Assembly: GCA_018303045.1 (NCBI GenBank)
Contig: JAGVYX010000056.1
Span: 1 to 10,831 of the forward strand
Origin: Candidatus Woesearchaeota archaeon
GTDB taxonomy: Archaea > Nanobdellota > Nanobdellia > Woesearchaeales > GW2011-AR9
Length of the DNA stretch: 10,831 nt
Direction of reading: 5' to 3'
The position numbers and the translations under genes were made by a program. The notes under the pieces were generated by a model. That model was not told where the DNA came from, did not search any database, and saw only the letters and a list, made by a program, of their open reading frames with translations. Below are positions 5,479-10,831 of the stretch, piece by piece; position 1 is the stretch's first letter; every line of letters starts with the position of its first letter.

Positions 5479-6672
5479 ATGCTTTTTATAACCCGATATG
5501 CTCCGTCTAAAATTTCCGAAGTAGTGGGGCAACAGTTGGCGGTTTCTCAATTGAAAAGTTATGTTTTAAATTATAAAGCGCAGCCGCAAAAAGCAATGCT
5601 CCTGTGGGGGCCGATTGGCTGCGGCAAAACTTGTTCAGTTTATGCCTTAGCCAAGGAATTAAATTACGATCTGCTGGAAATTAATTCTTCCGACCTGAGA
5701 AACCAGGAAAGCATCAAACAGTTTCTGGGATCAGCATTAGGCCAGCAGTCGTTATTCTTTAGGCCAAAGATTATTTTAATTGATGAAATAGACAATATTT
5801 CCGGAGTTCATGACCGCGGCTGCCTTCCGGCTGTTTTAAAAGCTATTGAATATTCGTCTTTTCCAGTGATTATGACAGCTAATGATCCATTTGACCACAA
5901 ATTTAAAGAGCTGAAAAAAGCCTGCGCTCTCGTTCAATTTCAGAAACTGAACTACGCTTTGATAGCGGAATTTTTAACCAGGATTTGCCGGCTGGAAAAT
6001 ACTTCTTTTGAAGAAAAGGGAATCAATACGCTAGCCAGGCAGGCTGACGGAGATGTCCGCGCGGCATTGTTGGATCTGCAGGTTTGCGGGAAAAAAATAA
6101 CTTTCTCAGACGCAACCAGCCTATCAGATCGAAAAAGAACCGCTTCCATCCTGCAGGCATTAGCCATTATTTTTAAATCATCAACAGCGCAAAATGCCTT
6201 AACGGCTTTAGAAAATGTTGATGCCGATCTGGAGGAAACTTTATTCTGGATTGACCATAATCTGCCGCAGGAATATACCGATCCGCTTTCCCTGGCTAAG
6301 GCTTACGAATGGCTGTCTCGGGCGGATGTATTTAATGGGCGGATTAGAAACCGGCAGCACTGGCGCTTTTTGGCTTACATTAACGATTTGCTTACTGCCG
6401 GAATTTCTTCGGCGAAAATTAGCCGGAACAAAGAATTTGTCAAATACCTGCCTACGATGAGGATTCTGAGAATGTGGCAGGCTAAAATGAAGAATGCCAA
6501 GAAGAAGGAAATTGCTGAAAAGTTAGCTAAGGCTACGCATACTTCTAAAAAGGCGGCTTTAGAGCAGATGCCTTATCTGCAGCAGATGTTTAGGTCTGGC
6601 GGCGGCTCTGAAATGGCTTTAGAGCTGGATTTAAGCGAGGAAGAAGCAGAGTGGTTAAGAAAGTATAGCTAG
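5479..6672 (+). CDS. rfcL: Replication factor C large subunit (clamp loader, AAA+ ATPase)
   Basis: With RfcS, RfcL forms the clamp loader that opens PCNA and places it on primed DNA. The 397-aa protein begins with the typical RYAPSKISEVVGQ (6-18). The Walker A motif is GPIGCGKT (44-51) and Walker B is IILIDEID (98-105). The sensor 1 region is TAND (133-136) and sensor 2 is GDVRAALLDLQ (191-201). A helical C-terminal collar domain follows. Archaeal RfcL is usually longer (Pyrococcus about 480 aa) and often ends with a PCNA-interacting QxxLxxFF-type motif. I see no such motif here, and the C-terminus ends in an acidic helix (SEEEAEWLRKYS). The start is supported by the TATA box 25 bp upstream. 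Family assignment is very secure. Confidence 0.95.
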   Translation: MLFITRYAPSKISEVVGQQLAVSQLKSYVLNYKAQPQKAMLLWGPIGCGKTCSVYALAKELNYDLLEINSSDLRNQESIKQFLGSALGQQSLFFRPKIILIDEIDNISGVHDRGCLPAVLKAIEYSSFPVIMTANDPFDHKFKELKKACALVQFQKLNYALIAEFLTRICRLENTSFEEKGINTLARQADGDVRAALLDLQVCGKKITFSDATSLSDRKRTASILQALAIIFKSSTAQNALTALENVDADLEETLFWIDHNLPQEYTDPLSLAKAYEWLSRADVFNGRIRNRQHWRFLAYINDLLTAGISSAKISRNKEFVKYLPTMRILRMWQAKMKNAKKKEIAEKLAKATHTSKKAALEQMPYLQQMFRSGGGSEMALELDLSEEEAEWLRKYS

Positions 6673-6712
6673 TGTGATATATTTTCGTACAATTATTGTC
6701 ACTGGCTATATA

Positions 6713-6752
6713 TAAAAATGGCTAGAAAGAGCACCGATTATTTAGCCTTTTT
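6713..6752. terminator. Hairpin flanked by A/T runs, candidate bidirectional terminator
   Basis: GGCTAGA (6720-6726) pairs with TTTAGCC (6741-6747) with one G-U pair and a 14-nt loop, followed by TTTTT (6748-6752). On the opposite strand the same hairpin is followed by ATTTTT. It lies between the converging rfcL and the second ACT-domain gene, so it could end both transcripts. Archaeal termination relies mostly on T-runs, and both are present. Confidence 0.5.
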
Positions 6753-6759
6753 AGTATAA

Positions 6760-7410
6760 TTAAGCCTTGCATAATTTGAATAATAATTCGTAGCTTTTAA
6801 CGATATCTTTCTGATGCACAAAAAAGAGCATCTCTGGAACACAGCTCATAGTTTCTACAATATTGATGTTATGCATCATTAGTTCCGTGGTCAAAACTAC
6901 CAAAATGCCGGGTGTTTTTACCGCTTCTTCAGAGAGATGGATATTAATCTCGGCTAAATTTTCCTGAATCACGAGAATGCTTTTTTTTGAAAACAAGGAT
7001 AAAATTTTATTTTTATTTTTATCATTGAAAATGAGCTTGATGGATTGTTCTCCCTGGATAATCAGCAATATCTCTCCTTTTTCATAATTTACCAAAGGCA
7101 CCGCTTTAGATAAAAGCGCCTGCGTCTCCTTGTTTTTTTCTACTGCAATTTCCATGATGGCGGTGGTAATCCTTAGATCCTCGGATTTACTAATCACCTG
7201 GCGAGCCGTTTCAAATTTTCGTTCTAACGGTTTTTCTTCCTTGTACCTTCGAATAGCGCTTATTACCGCATCGGCAGAGGCAGTAATCTTTTTCTTTTTT
7301 AAAAGATAGACAGTTAAGTTCTTGAGGCTTACAATCCCTTTTTCCAGCGCTCTGCGCACTATAATATCTTCTTCAATTTCTCTCCACACTTCTTTGGCCG
7401 CAGATGTCAT
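6760..7410 (-). CDS. ACT-domain protein (regulatory), copy 2
   Basis: A 216-aa diverged relative of the protein at 1875. The N-terminal helical domain has RRALEKGIVSLKNLTVYL (19-36) and AVISAIRRY (48-56), in the same places as LEEALAKGI and SAIMMSLRRL of copy 1. The middle parts align (KGEILLIIQG against RGDFLTITHG, then lysine-rich KNKI). The ACT-like C-terminus has TPGILVVLTTELMMHNINIV (166-185), then ETMSCVPEMLFFV and a final helix. No catalytic domain or membrane segment is seen. It probably senses a small ligand, and the N-terminal part could be a DNA- or partner-binding module (inference). Like copy 1 it is divergent from a gene for a small-molecule enzyme, here the GNAT protein. Confidence 0.8.
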   Translation of the reverse strand: MTSAAKEVWREIEEDIIVRRALEKGIVSLKNLTVYLLKKKKITASADAVISAIRRYKEEKPLERKFETARQVISKSEDLRITTAIMEIAVEKNKETQALLSKAVPLVNYEKGEILLIIQGEQSIKLIFNDKNKNKILSLFSKKSILVIQENLAEINIHLSEEAVKTPGILVVLTTELMMHNINIVETMSCVPEMLFFVHQKDIVKSYELLFKLCKA

Positions 7411-7430
7411 AATTAGCAGTATAGCGCCAT

Positions 7431-7440
7431 TATTAATAAA
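7431..7440 (-). promoter_or_regulatory. TATA-like promoter element for the second ACT-domain gene
   Basis: Minus-strand TTTATTAATA is centred about 25 bp upstream of the ATG at 7410, predicting a leaderless transcript. The divergent TATA element for the GNAT gene is about 33 bp away. Confidence 0.55.
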
Positions 7441-7465
7441 TATTGTGTCAAATCTGCCACAGGCC

Positions 7466-7471
7466 TTATAT
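7466..7471 (+). promoter_or_regulatory. TATA-like promoter element for the GNAT gene
   Basis: TTATAT is centred about 27-28 bp upstream of the ATG at 7496. It supports that ATG over the longer open frame beginning at 7322, whose extra 58 codons are antisense to the divergent ACT-domain gene. Confidence 0.55.
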
Positions 7472-7495
7472 GCCGCTCTTCTTCAGGCATCGTTT

Positions 7496-8452
7496 ATGAC
7501 CTGGAACATTCGCAGAGCGGCCTTAGATGATGCAGCTTCAATTGCTGCTTGTTTTAGACGATCGTATACTCCTAACTACCCCTATGCTCTCTTTAATGAA
7601 GATGTCGTCTGTAGTAATTTGCAGAACCCTGATGTAGCAATGTGGGTAGTTGAAACTGGCGGTGCAGTGAGGGGAACAGCTGCCGTTGTCTTTGATAAAG
7701 AGCGCCGAAAAGCAGAGTTAGGGAGAGCTTGCATTGATCCTGATTACCGGGGAATAAAGGAAAATGGGAGGAGCCAGTTTCAGGATCTTATCACCGAAAG
7801 AGTACAGTATGCCCTTGATGAGGGAGCAGCAATACTCCATTCTACCGCGGTTACTTCGCATCCTAAAAGCCAGGTTGGTTTACAGAAAGGCGGATTTATT
7901 CCGGCTTGCTTTGAATATGGCAAATATGCAGACTTGTATGGCACGCAGCGGGAGACTACCATAGAAATGATATATGAAGATAGTCCATTGTTAGTATATC
8001 GCAGAGCGCATCGGGAAACCGCTACTAAAATAACTGACTTATTGTCTTTGCCATTTGCTGCCGGTAAAGATCATCAGCCGGATGGCTCTGAATTATCGCA
8101 GAATGTAGATCTAATTTCAAATCACGCCCTTATCACTGTTGTACCTGGCAATCAATCAATGCAAGATGCTGTATCACCGATGACAGATGCTTTATCACAG
8201 ATAATTGATGCTCAAGACAAATTTGATTACGTTCAGGTTAAAACGGCTGCAGATTATCCGCATATTGCTCTTCTTTATGACGCGCTCAAATTTAATAATT
8301 TTCGCTTAGCTGGATTTCTGCCTGGCTGGTCGGAAGATCATGATTTTATAGTAATGCAATCATTGCGGACACAACTGAATCGGGATAAGATTTACTTAAC
8401 CTCCCAATCTCGCAATTTTGTGGATATTGTGGAAGGGCTTGGTAACATTTAG
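7496..8452 (+). CDS. GNAT-family N-acetyltransferase-like protein with a second C-terminal domain
   Basis: A 318-aa protein. Residues 1-160 form a GNAT fold: IRRAALDDAASIAACF (5-20), a strand with VRGTAAVVFD, then ELGRACIDPDYRG (74-86), and AVTSHPKSQVGLQKGGF (118-134) before the last strand. The usual acetyl-CoA pyrophosphate loop (R/QxxGxG/A) is degenerate here, reading RGIKENGR. The C-terminal half ends with AGFLPGWSEDHDFIVMQSL (272-290), resembling the second domain of bacterial GNAT proteins that share the TxHPxSQ segment. GC content appears higher than at the AT-rich left end. The substrate is unknown, and activity may be lost or altered given the loop. The start at 7496 is chosen because upstream codons overlap the divergent gene and a TATA box fits this ATG. 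Confidence 0.82.
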   Translation: MTWNIRRAALDDAASIAACFRRSYTPNYPYALFNEDVVCSNLQNPDVAMWVVETGGAVRGTAAVVFDKERRKAELGRACIDPDYRGIKENGRSQFQDLITERVQYALDEGAAILHSTAVTSHPKSQVGLQKGGFIPACFEYGKYADLYGTQRETTIEMIYEDSPLLVYRRAHRETATKITDLLSLPFAAGKDHQPDGSELSQNVDLISNHALITVVPGNQSMQDAVSPMTDALSQIIDAQDKFDYVQVKTAADYPHIALLYDALKFNNFRLAGFLPGWSEDHDFIVMQSLRTQLNRDKIYLTSQSRNFVDIVEGLGNI

Positions 8453-8524
8453 ATTTTAGTTGCTGATTATTTGAAACGCTCGTTAATTTGGAAATTGAAC
8501 AGGGGGTTAAAATAAGCAAAAAAC

Positions 8525-8532
8525 TTAATAAA
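8525..8532 (+). promoter_or_regulatory. TATA-like promoter element for glyS
   Basis: TTAATAAA is centred about 26-27 bp upstream of the ATG at 8555. No ribosome binding site precedes the ATG, consistent with a leaderless mRNA. Confidence 0.55.
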
Positions 8533-8554
8533 CCTGCCTGAATATTAGATTTCT

Positions 8555-10066
8555 ATGTCATTATCAGAATTCGCCTCATTCTGCAAGAAGAAAGGTTTCT
8601 TCTATCCTTCCAGCGAAATCTATGGCGGATTGTCTGGCTTTTATGATTATGGCCATTTGGGAACCAGATTAAAGCATAATTTTGAAAATATCTGGAGGAA
8701 ATATTTTCTCTCTTTAGATGACAATTATCATGAAATTGAAACGGCTAACATTATGCATAGCAATGTCTTTAAAGCTTCCGGGCACTTGGACCATTTTATT
8801 GATCCGATAGTAAACTGCTCTAAATGCGATTTTGCCGACCGAGCGGATCATGTTCTAGAAAAAGCTTTAAACAAACGCGCCGAAGGAATTTCATCAGAAC
8901 AATTAACTCAAGAAATCAAGAAAAATAAATTAAACTGTCCGCGGTGCGGTTCTCTCTTTAAACCGGTATCAGTAATGAATATGATGTTTCCCCTAACTAT
9001 TGGTGTGGGAAAAACAACTCAAGCTTACCTGCGTCCAGAAACAGCTCAATCGCCTTATGTTAATTTTAAGCTGCAGTATGAATTGCTGAGGAATAAATTG
9101 CCGCTGGGATTAGCTTTAATTGGCCGGGCTTACAGAAATGAAATTTCCCCGCGAAATTTAATCCTGAGGCAGCGGGAATTTACTCAGGCGGAACTGCAGA
9201 TATTTTTTAATCCGGCTAAAATTACAGAACATAAACATTTTGATTTGATTCAAAATTACAAATTAAAGGCCTTGCTGATTGAAGACCGAAAGGGAGATTT
9301 AGCAGTAGAAAGAACGGCAGGGGAGTTGGTTAAATTAGGACTGCCTAAGTTTTATGTCTATCATTTAGTTAAAATCCAGCAATTTTATTTTGACATCTTG
9401 AAGATTCCGGAAAACAAGTTTAGGCTGTATCAGTTAAATGATCAAGAAAAGGCTTTCTATAATAAATATCATTTTGATTTGGAATTAGGCTTAAATGATG
9501 TTGGATGGACAGAAGTTGGCGGCCTGCATTACCGGACCGATCATGACTTATCAGGGCACCAAAACGTTTCCAAAGAAAATATGAACGTTTTTGATGAAGA
9601 ATCCGGACAGAAATTAATCCCTCACGTTTTAGAATTAAGTTTTGGCGTGGATCGAAACGTTTATGCCTTATTAGACTTGAATTATGAGGATAACAAAGAG
9701 CGGGGCAATGTAATACTGCATCTTCCTGAAGATTTAGCGCCTTATGGCTATGCCTTTTTTCCGTTAGTAAAAAATAATCCCGAATTATTGGCTAAGGCCG
9801 AACGGGTCTATCGGCTGTTTAGCGGGCATGATTGTTACTTTGATGTTTCAGGCTCTGTGGGCAGGAGATATGCCCGCGCCGATGAAATGGGCGTTAATTA
9901 CTGCATCACCATTGATTTTGACAGCTTGCAGGACGATTCCGTTACCATCAGGGATAGGGATACAACTAAACAAGTTAGAGTTAAAATTGAAGATTTGAAA
10001 ACCGATTTAATGCTATTGATGGCCGGCCAGCGCAAATTTGAGGAGTTGGGAAAACAGATACGCTAG
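8555..10066 (+). CDS. glyS: Glycyl-tRNA synthetase, archaeal/eukaryotic (alpha-2) type
   Basis: Charges tRNA-Gly with glycine using ATP. The 503-aa class II enzyme begins with KKKGFFYPSSEIYGGLSGFY (11-30) and DYGHLGTRLK, the hallmark of the dimeric type. An insertion has two CxxC pairs (Cys88/Cys91 and Cys128/Cys131), a likely zinc site. Next is LRPETAQ (159-165), where the usual GI before VNF is SPY. Motif 2 follows as RAYRNEISPR (191-200) and LRQREFTQAE (204-213). Glycine-pocket motifs follow, including EVGGLHYRTDHDL and the motif 3 stretch LELSFGVDRNVYALL. The C-terminal anticodon-binding domain starts near LAPYGYAFFPLV. It is somewhat shorter than many archaeal homologues (about 570 aa). 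The start fits the TATA box and the conserved N-terminus. Family assignment is very secure. Confidence 0.96.
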   Translation: MSLSEFASFCKKKGFFYPSSEIYGGLSGFYDYGHLGTRLKHNFENIWRKYFLSLDDNYHEIETANIMHSNVFKASGHLDHFIDPIVNCSKCDFADRADHVLEKALNKRAEGISSEQLTQEIKKNKLNCPRCGSLFKPVSVMNMMFPLTIGVGKTTQAYLRPETAQSPYVNFKLQYELLRNKLPLGLALIGRAYRNEISPRNLILRQREFTQAELQIFFNPAKITEHKHFDLIQNYKLKALLIEDRKGDLAVERTAGELVKLGLPKFYVYHLVKIQQFYFDILKIPENKFRLYQLNDQEKAFYNKYHFDLELGLNDVGWTEVGGLHYRTDHDLSGHQNVSKENMNVFDEESGQKLIPHVLELSFGVDRNVYALLDLNYEDNKERGNVILHLPEDLAPYGYAFFPLVKNNPELLAKAERVYRLFSGHDCYFDVSGSVGRRYARADEMGVNYCITIDFDSLQDDSVTIRDRDTTKQVRVKIEDLKTDLMLLMAGQRKFEELGKQIR

Positions 10067-10075
10067 TGACGTCAC
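10066..10075. promoter_or_regulatory. Perfect 10-bp palindrome upstream of a TATA box, possible operator
   Basis: GTGACGTCAC is self-complementary. It begins at the last base of the glyS stop codon and ends two bases before the TATA element of the next gene, the usual place for an archaeal activator or a BRE-blocking repressor. A 10-bp palindrome can arise by chance, so this is tentative. Confidence 0.3.
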
Positions 10076-10076
10076 A

Positions 10077-10084
10077 TTTAAATA
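10077..10084 (+). promoter_or_regulatory. TATA-like promoter element for the 179-aa membrane protein gene
   Basis: TTTAAATA is centred 25-26 bp upstream of the ATG at 10106, predicting a leaderless mRNA separate from glyS. Confidence 0.6.
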
Positions 10085-10105
10085 TCAAAATAATCTTTTT
10101 AGTCC

Positions 10106-10645
10106 ATGAATAAAAAAGCTGCCAGCGGCTCAATTATTTTCCTGATTATTATGCCGATAGCTATAGCTGTTTTAATTGTAGCTTATTATGCCCTTTCTGA
10201 TCCCAAGCTTAAAATTGGGGCTTTGGCTCTAGCAGTGTTGTTGGCCTTAATTGCTCTGGCAATTATTTACGATTATTTTGGTTCCGCGCATAACCGGTTA
10301 AGGAGAAAATTAGCGTCCATACCTTCTATTACCCAGGGGGAATCCATTGAAAAAATGAAGCAGTTTTATACTGAAATATATCGCTTATATACCAGACTTT
10401 CGGAACATAATAAGCAAAACTTTTATGCCCAAATTATTGAAATCAGGGAGAGAATTGAGAGAAAATTAAAAGCTGACAAGAAAATGGAATTGCTCATCCA
10501 GAATATTGGAAAAGGCAGCTTGGAAGATCAAAAAAGCAATTACCAGGAGATGTTTGAATTGTATAAGCGGCTGCCTGAGCAGGTTAAGCAGAAATATTAC
10601 GCTCACTTAACGCATGCCAGAAATTTATTGGAAAAAGGCAGCTAA
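10106..10645 (+). CDS. Two-helix membrane protein with a duplicated cytosolic helical motif
   Basis: A 179-aa protein. A lysine-containing N-terminus is followed by two membrane helices (about residues 9-30 and 36-56), then a basic, helical soluble tail. The tail holds two similar copies of about 35 residues, at 85-119 and 143-176. Compare FYTEIYRLYTRLSEHNKQ with NYQEMFELYKRLPEQVKQ, each followed by (F/Y)YAxxxxxR and a leucine- or isoleucine-rich helix end. Repeats of this Tyr/Leu-rich kind recall the many small uncharacterised membrane proteins of DPANN archaea (from memory). The pattern suggests a helical-hairpin interaction module tethered to the membrane. It lies 39 bp downstream of glyS but has its own TATA box. 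The function is unknown. Confidence 0.8.
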   Translation: MNKKAASGSIIFLIIMPIAIAVLIVAYYALSDPKLKIGALALAVLLALIALAIIYDYFGSAHNRLRRKLASIPSITQGESIEKMKQFYTEIYRLYTRLSEHNKQNFYAQIIEIRERIERKLKADKKMELLIQNIGKGSLEDQKSNYQEMFELYKRLPEQVKQKYYAHLTHARNLLEKGS

Positions 10646-10669
10646 AGGCCTAAAGAATAATAATTATAA

Positions 10670-10702
10670 TGAAGGACATAAATAAGATTGTTATGTCCTT
10701 CA
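10670..10702. repeat. Perfect 12-bp hairpin downstream of the membrane protein gene
   Basis: TGAAGGACATAA (10670-10681) pairs perfectly with TTATGTCCTTCA (10691-10702) around a 9-nt loop. It lies 24 bp after the stop codon at 10645. No T-run follows on the plus strand. On the minus strand an A/T-rich tail ending in TTCTTTAGG follows. It may be a terminator, an mRNA 3' stabilising stem, or the first element of the structured segment to its right. Confidence 0.75.
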
Positions 10703-10712
10703 AATATAGCAA

Positions 10713-10772
10713 ATGCGGGCACAGTTTGAAAATGCTGTGTTGCGTAATTCAGGCGTAGCTGTGGCTATGCCT
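10713..10772. ncRNA. GC-richer hairpin-dense segment, candidate structured RNA (or tiny gene)
   Basis: GGCACAG (10718-10724) can pair with CTGTGTT (10735-10741) using two G-U pairs. AGGCGTAGC (10751-10759) pairs with GCTATGCCT (10764-10772) with one G-U pair and a TGTG loop. About half of the bases from 10713 to 10782 are G or C, clearly above the flanking AT-rich DNA, which is how structured RNAs often stand out in AT-rich genomes. The same DNA is also open for 32 codons on the plus strand (ATG at 10713, stop at 10809-10811) and 34 codons on the minus strand, so a small protein or gene remnant is an alternative. Confidence 0.3.
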
Positions 10773-10831
10773 CGCCATATCGCTTCATCTTCTGATAACC
10801 CCAAAATTTAATTTTTGCTTCCTGAATAATT

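Noticed and set aside
6718..6759. 13-codon frame after TATATATAAAA downstream of rfcL
   Set aside because: The ATG directly abuts the TATA-like run rather than lying 25 bp from it, and the sequence forms the candidate terminator hairpin.
7322..7495. N-terminal extension of the GNAT gene to an ATG at 7322
   Set aside because: These 58 codons are antisense to the ACT-domain gene and lie upstream of the TATA box at 7466-7471; the GNAT fold starts at the ATG at 7496.

Overview
The window looks like part of an AT-rich archaeal chromosome, most likely from a DPANN-type lineage (Woesearchaeota/Pacearchaeota-like). That placement is inference. It rests on a clamp-loader large subunit (RfcL), an archaeal/eukaryotic-type glycyl-tRNA synthetase, small membrane proteins with repeated Tyr/Leu helical motifs, and above all the promoter architecture. 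Nine of the ten complete genes or operons have a TATA-like box about 25-31 bp upstream of the chosen ATG and no Shine-Dalgarno sequence, which points to leaderless transcripts.

Left part (1-1801, minus strand): a tight three-gene unit transcribed leftward. It encodes an SMR/EamA-like four-helix transporter, a radical SAM enzyme with a SPASM/twitch-like C-terminus, and a SAM-dependent methyltransferase resembling the histidine-specific (EgtD-like) family, which is cut by the window edge. I cannot assign this set to a known pathway. A compact divergent promoter (1802-1874) separates it from a rightward ACT-domain protein gene (1875-2549). The two TATA elements there are identical 10-bp arms of an inverted repeat.

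Centre (2635-6672): minus-strand guaB (IMP dehydrogenase with CBS domains) and an unrecognised 190-aa gene. A 347-bp intergenic region follows, then a tiny two-helix membrane protein gene (5038-5238). Next comes a striking array of 28-bp tandem repeats (5248-5458) that runs into the promoter of rfcL (5479-6672). Each repeat unit carries a TATA-like CTTTAAAAA, and the last copy sits where the rfcL TATA box should be.

Right part (6673-10831): a terminator-like hairpin usable in both directions lies between rfcL and a second ACT-domain gene (6760-7410, minus), a diverged relative of the one at 1875. Divergent from it is a 318-aa GNAT-family gene (7496-8452) with a bacterial flavour. Then come glyS (8555-10066) and a two-helix membrane protein with a duplicated cytosolic helical motif (10106-10645). 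The window ends in a relatively GC-rich, hairpin-dense segment (10670-10772) with short open frames on both strands.

The informational genes (rfcL, glyS) and guaB are ordinary in function. The most interesting elements are the radical SAM/methyltransferase/transporter unit with its divergent promoter, the 28-bp TATA-bearing tandem repeat before rfcL, the paired ACT-domain proteins, and the structured right end. I saw no rRNA, tRNA, CRISPR array, insertion sequence or transposase.
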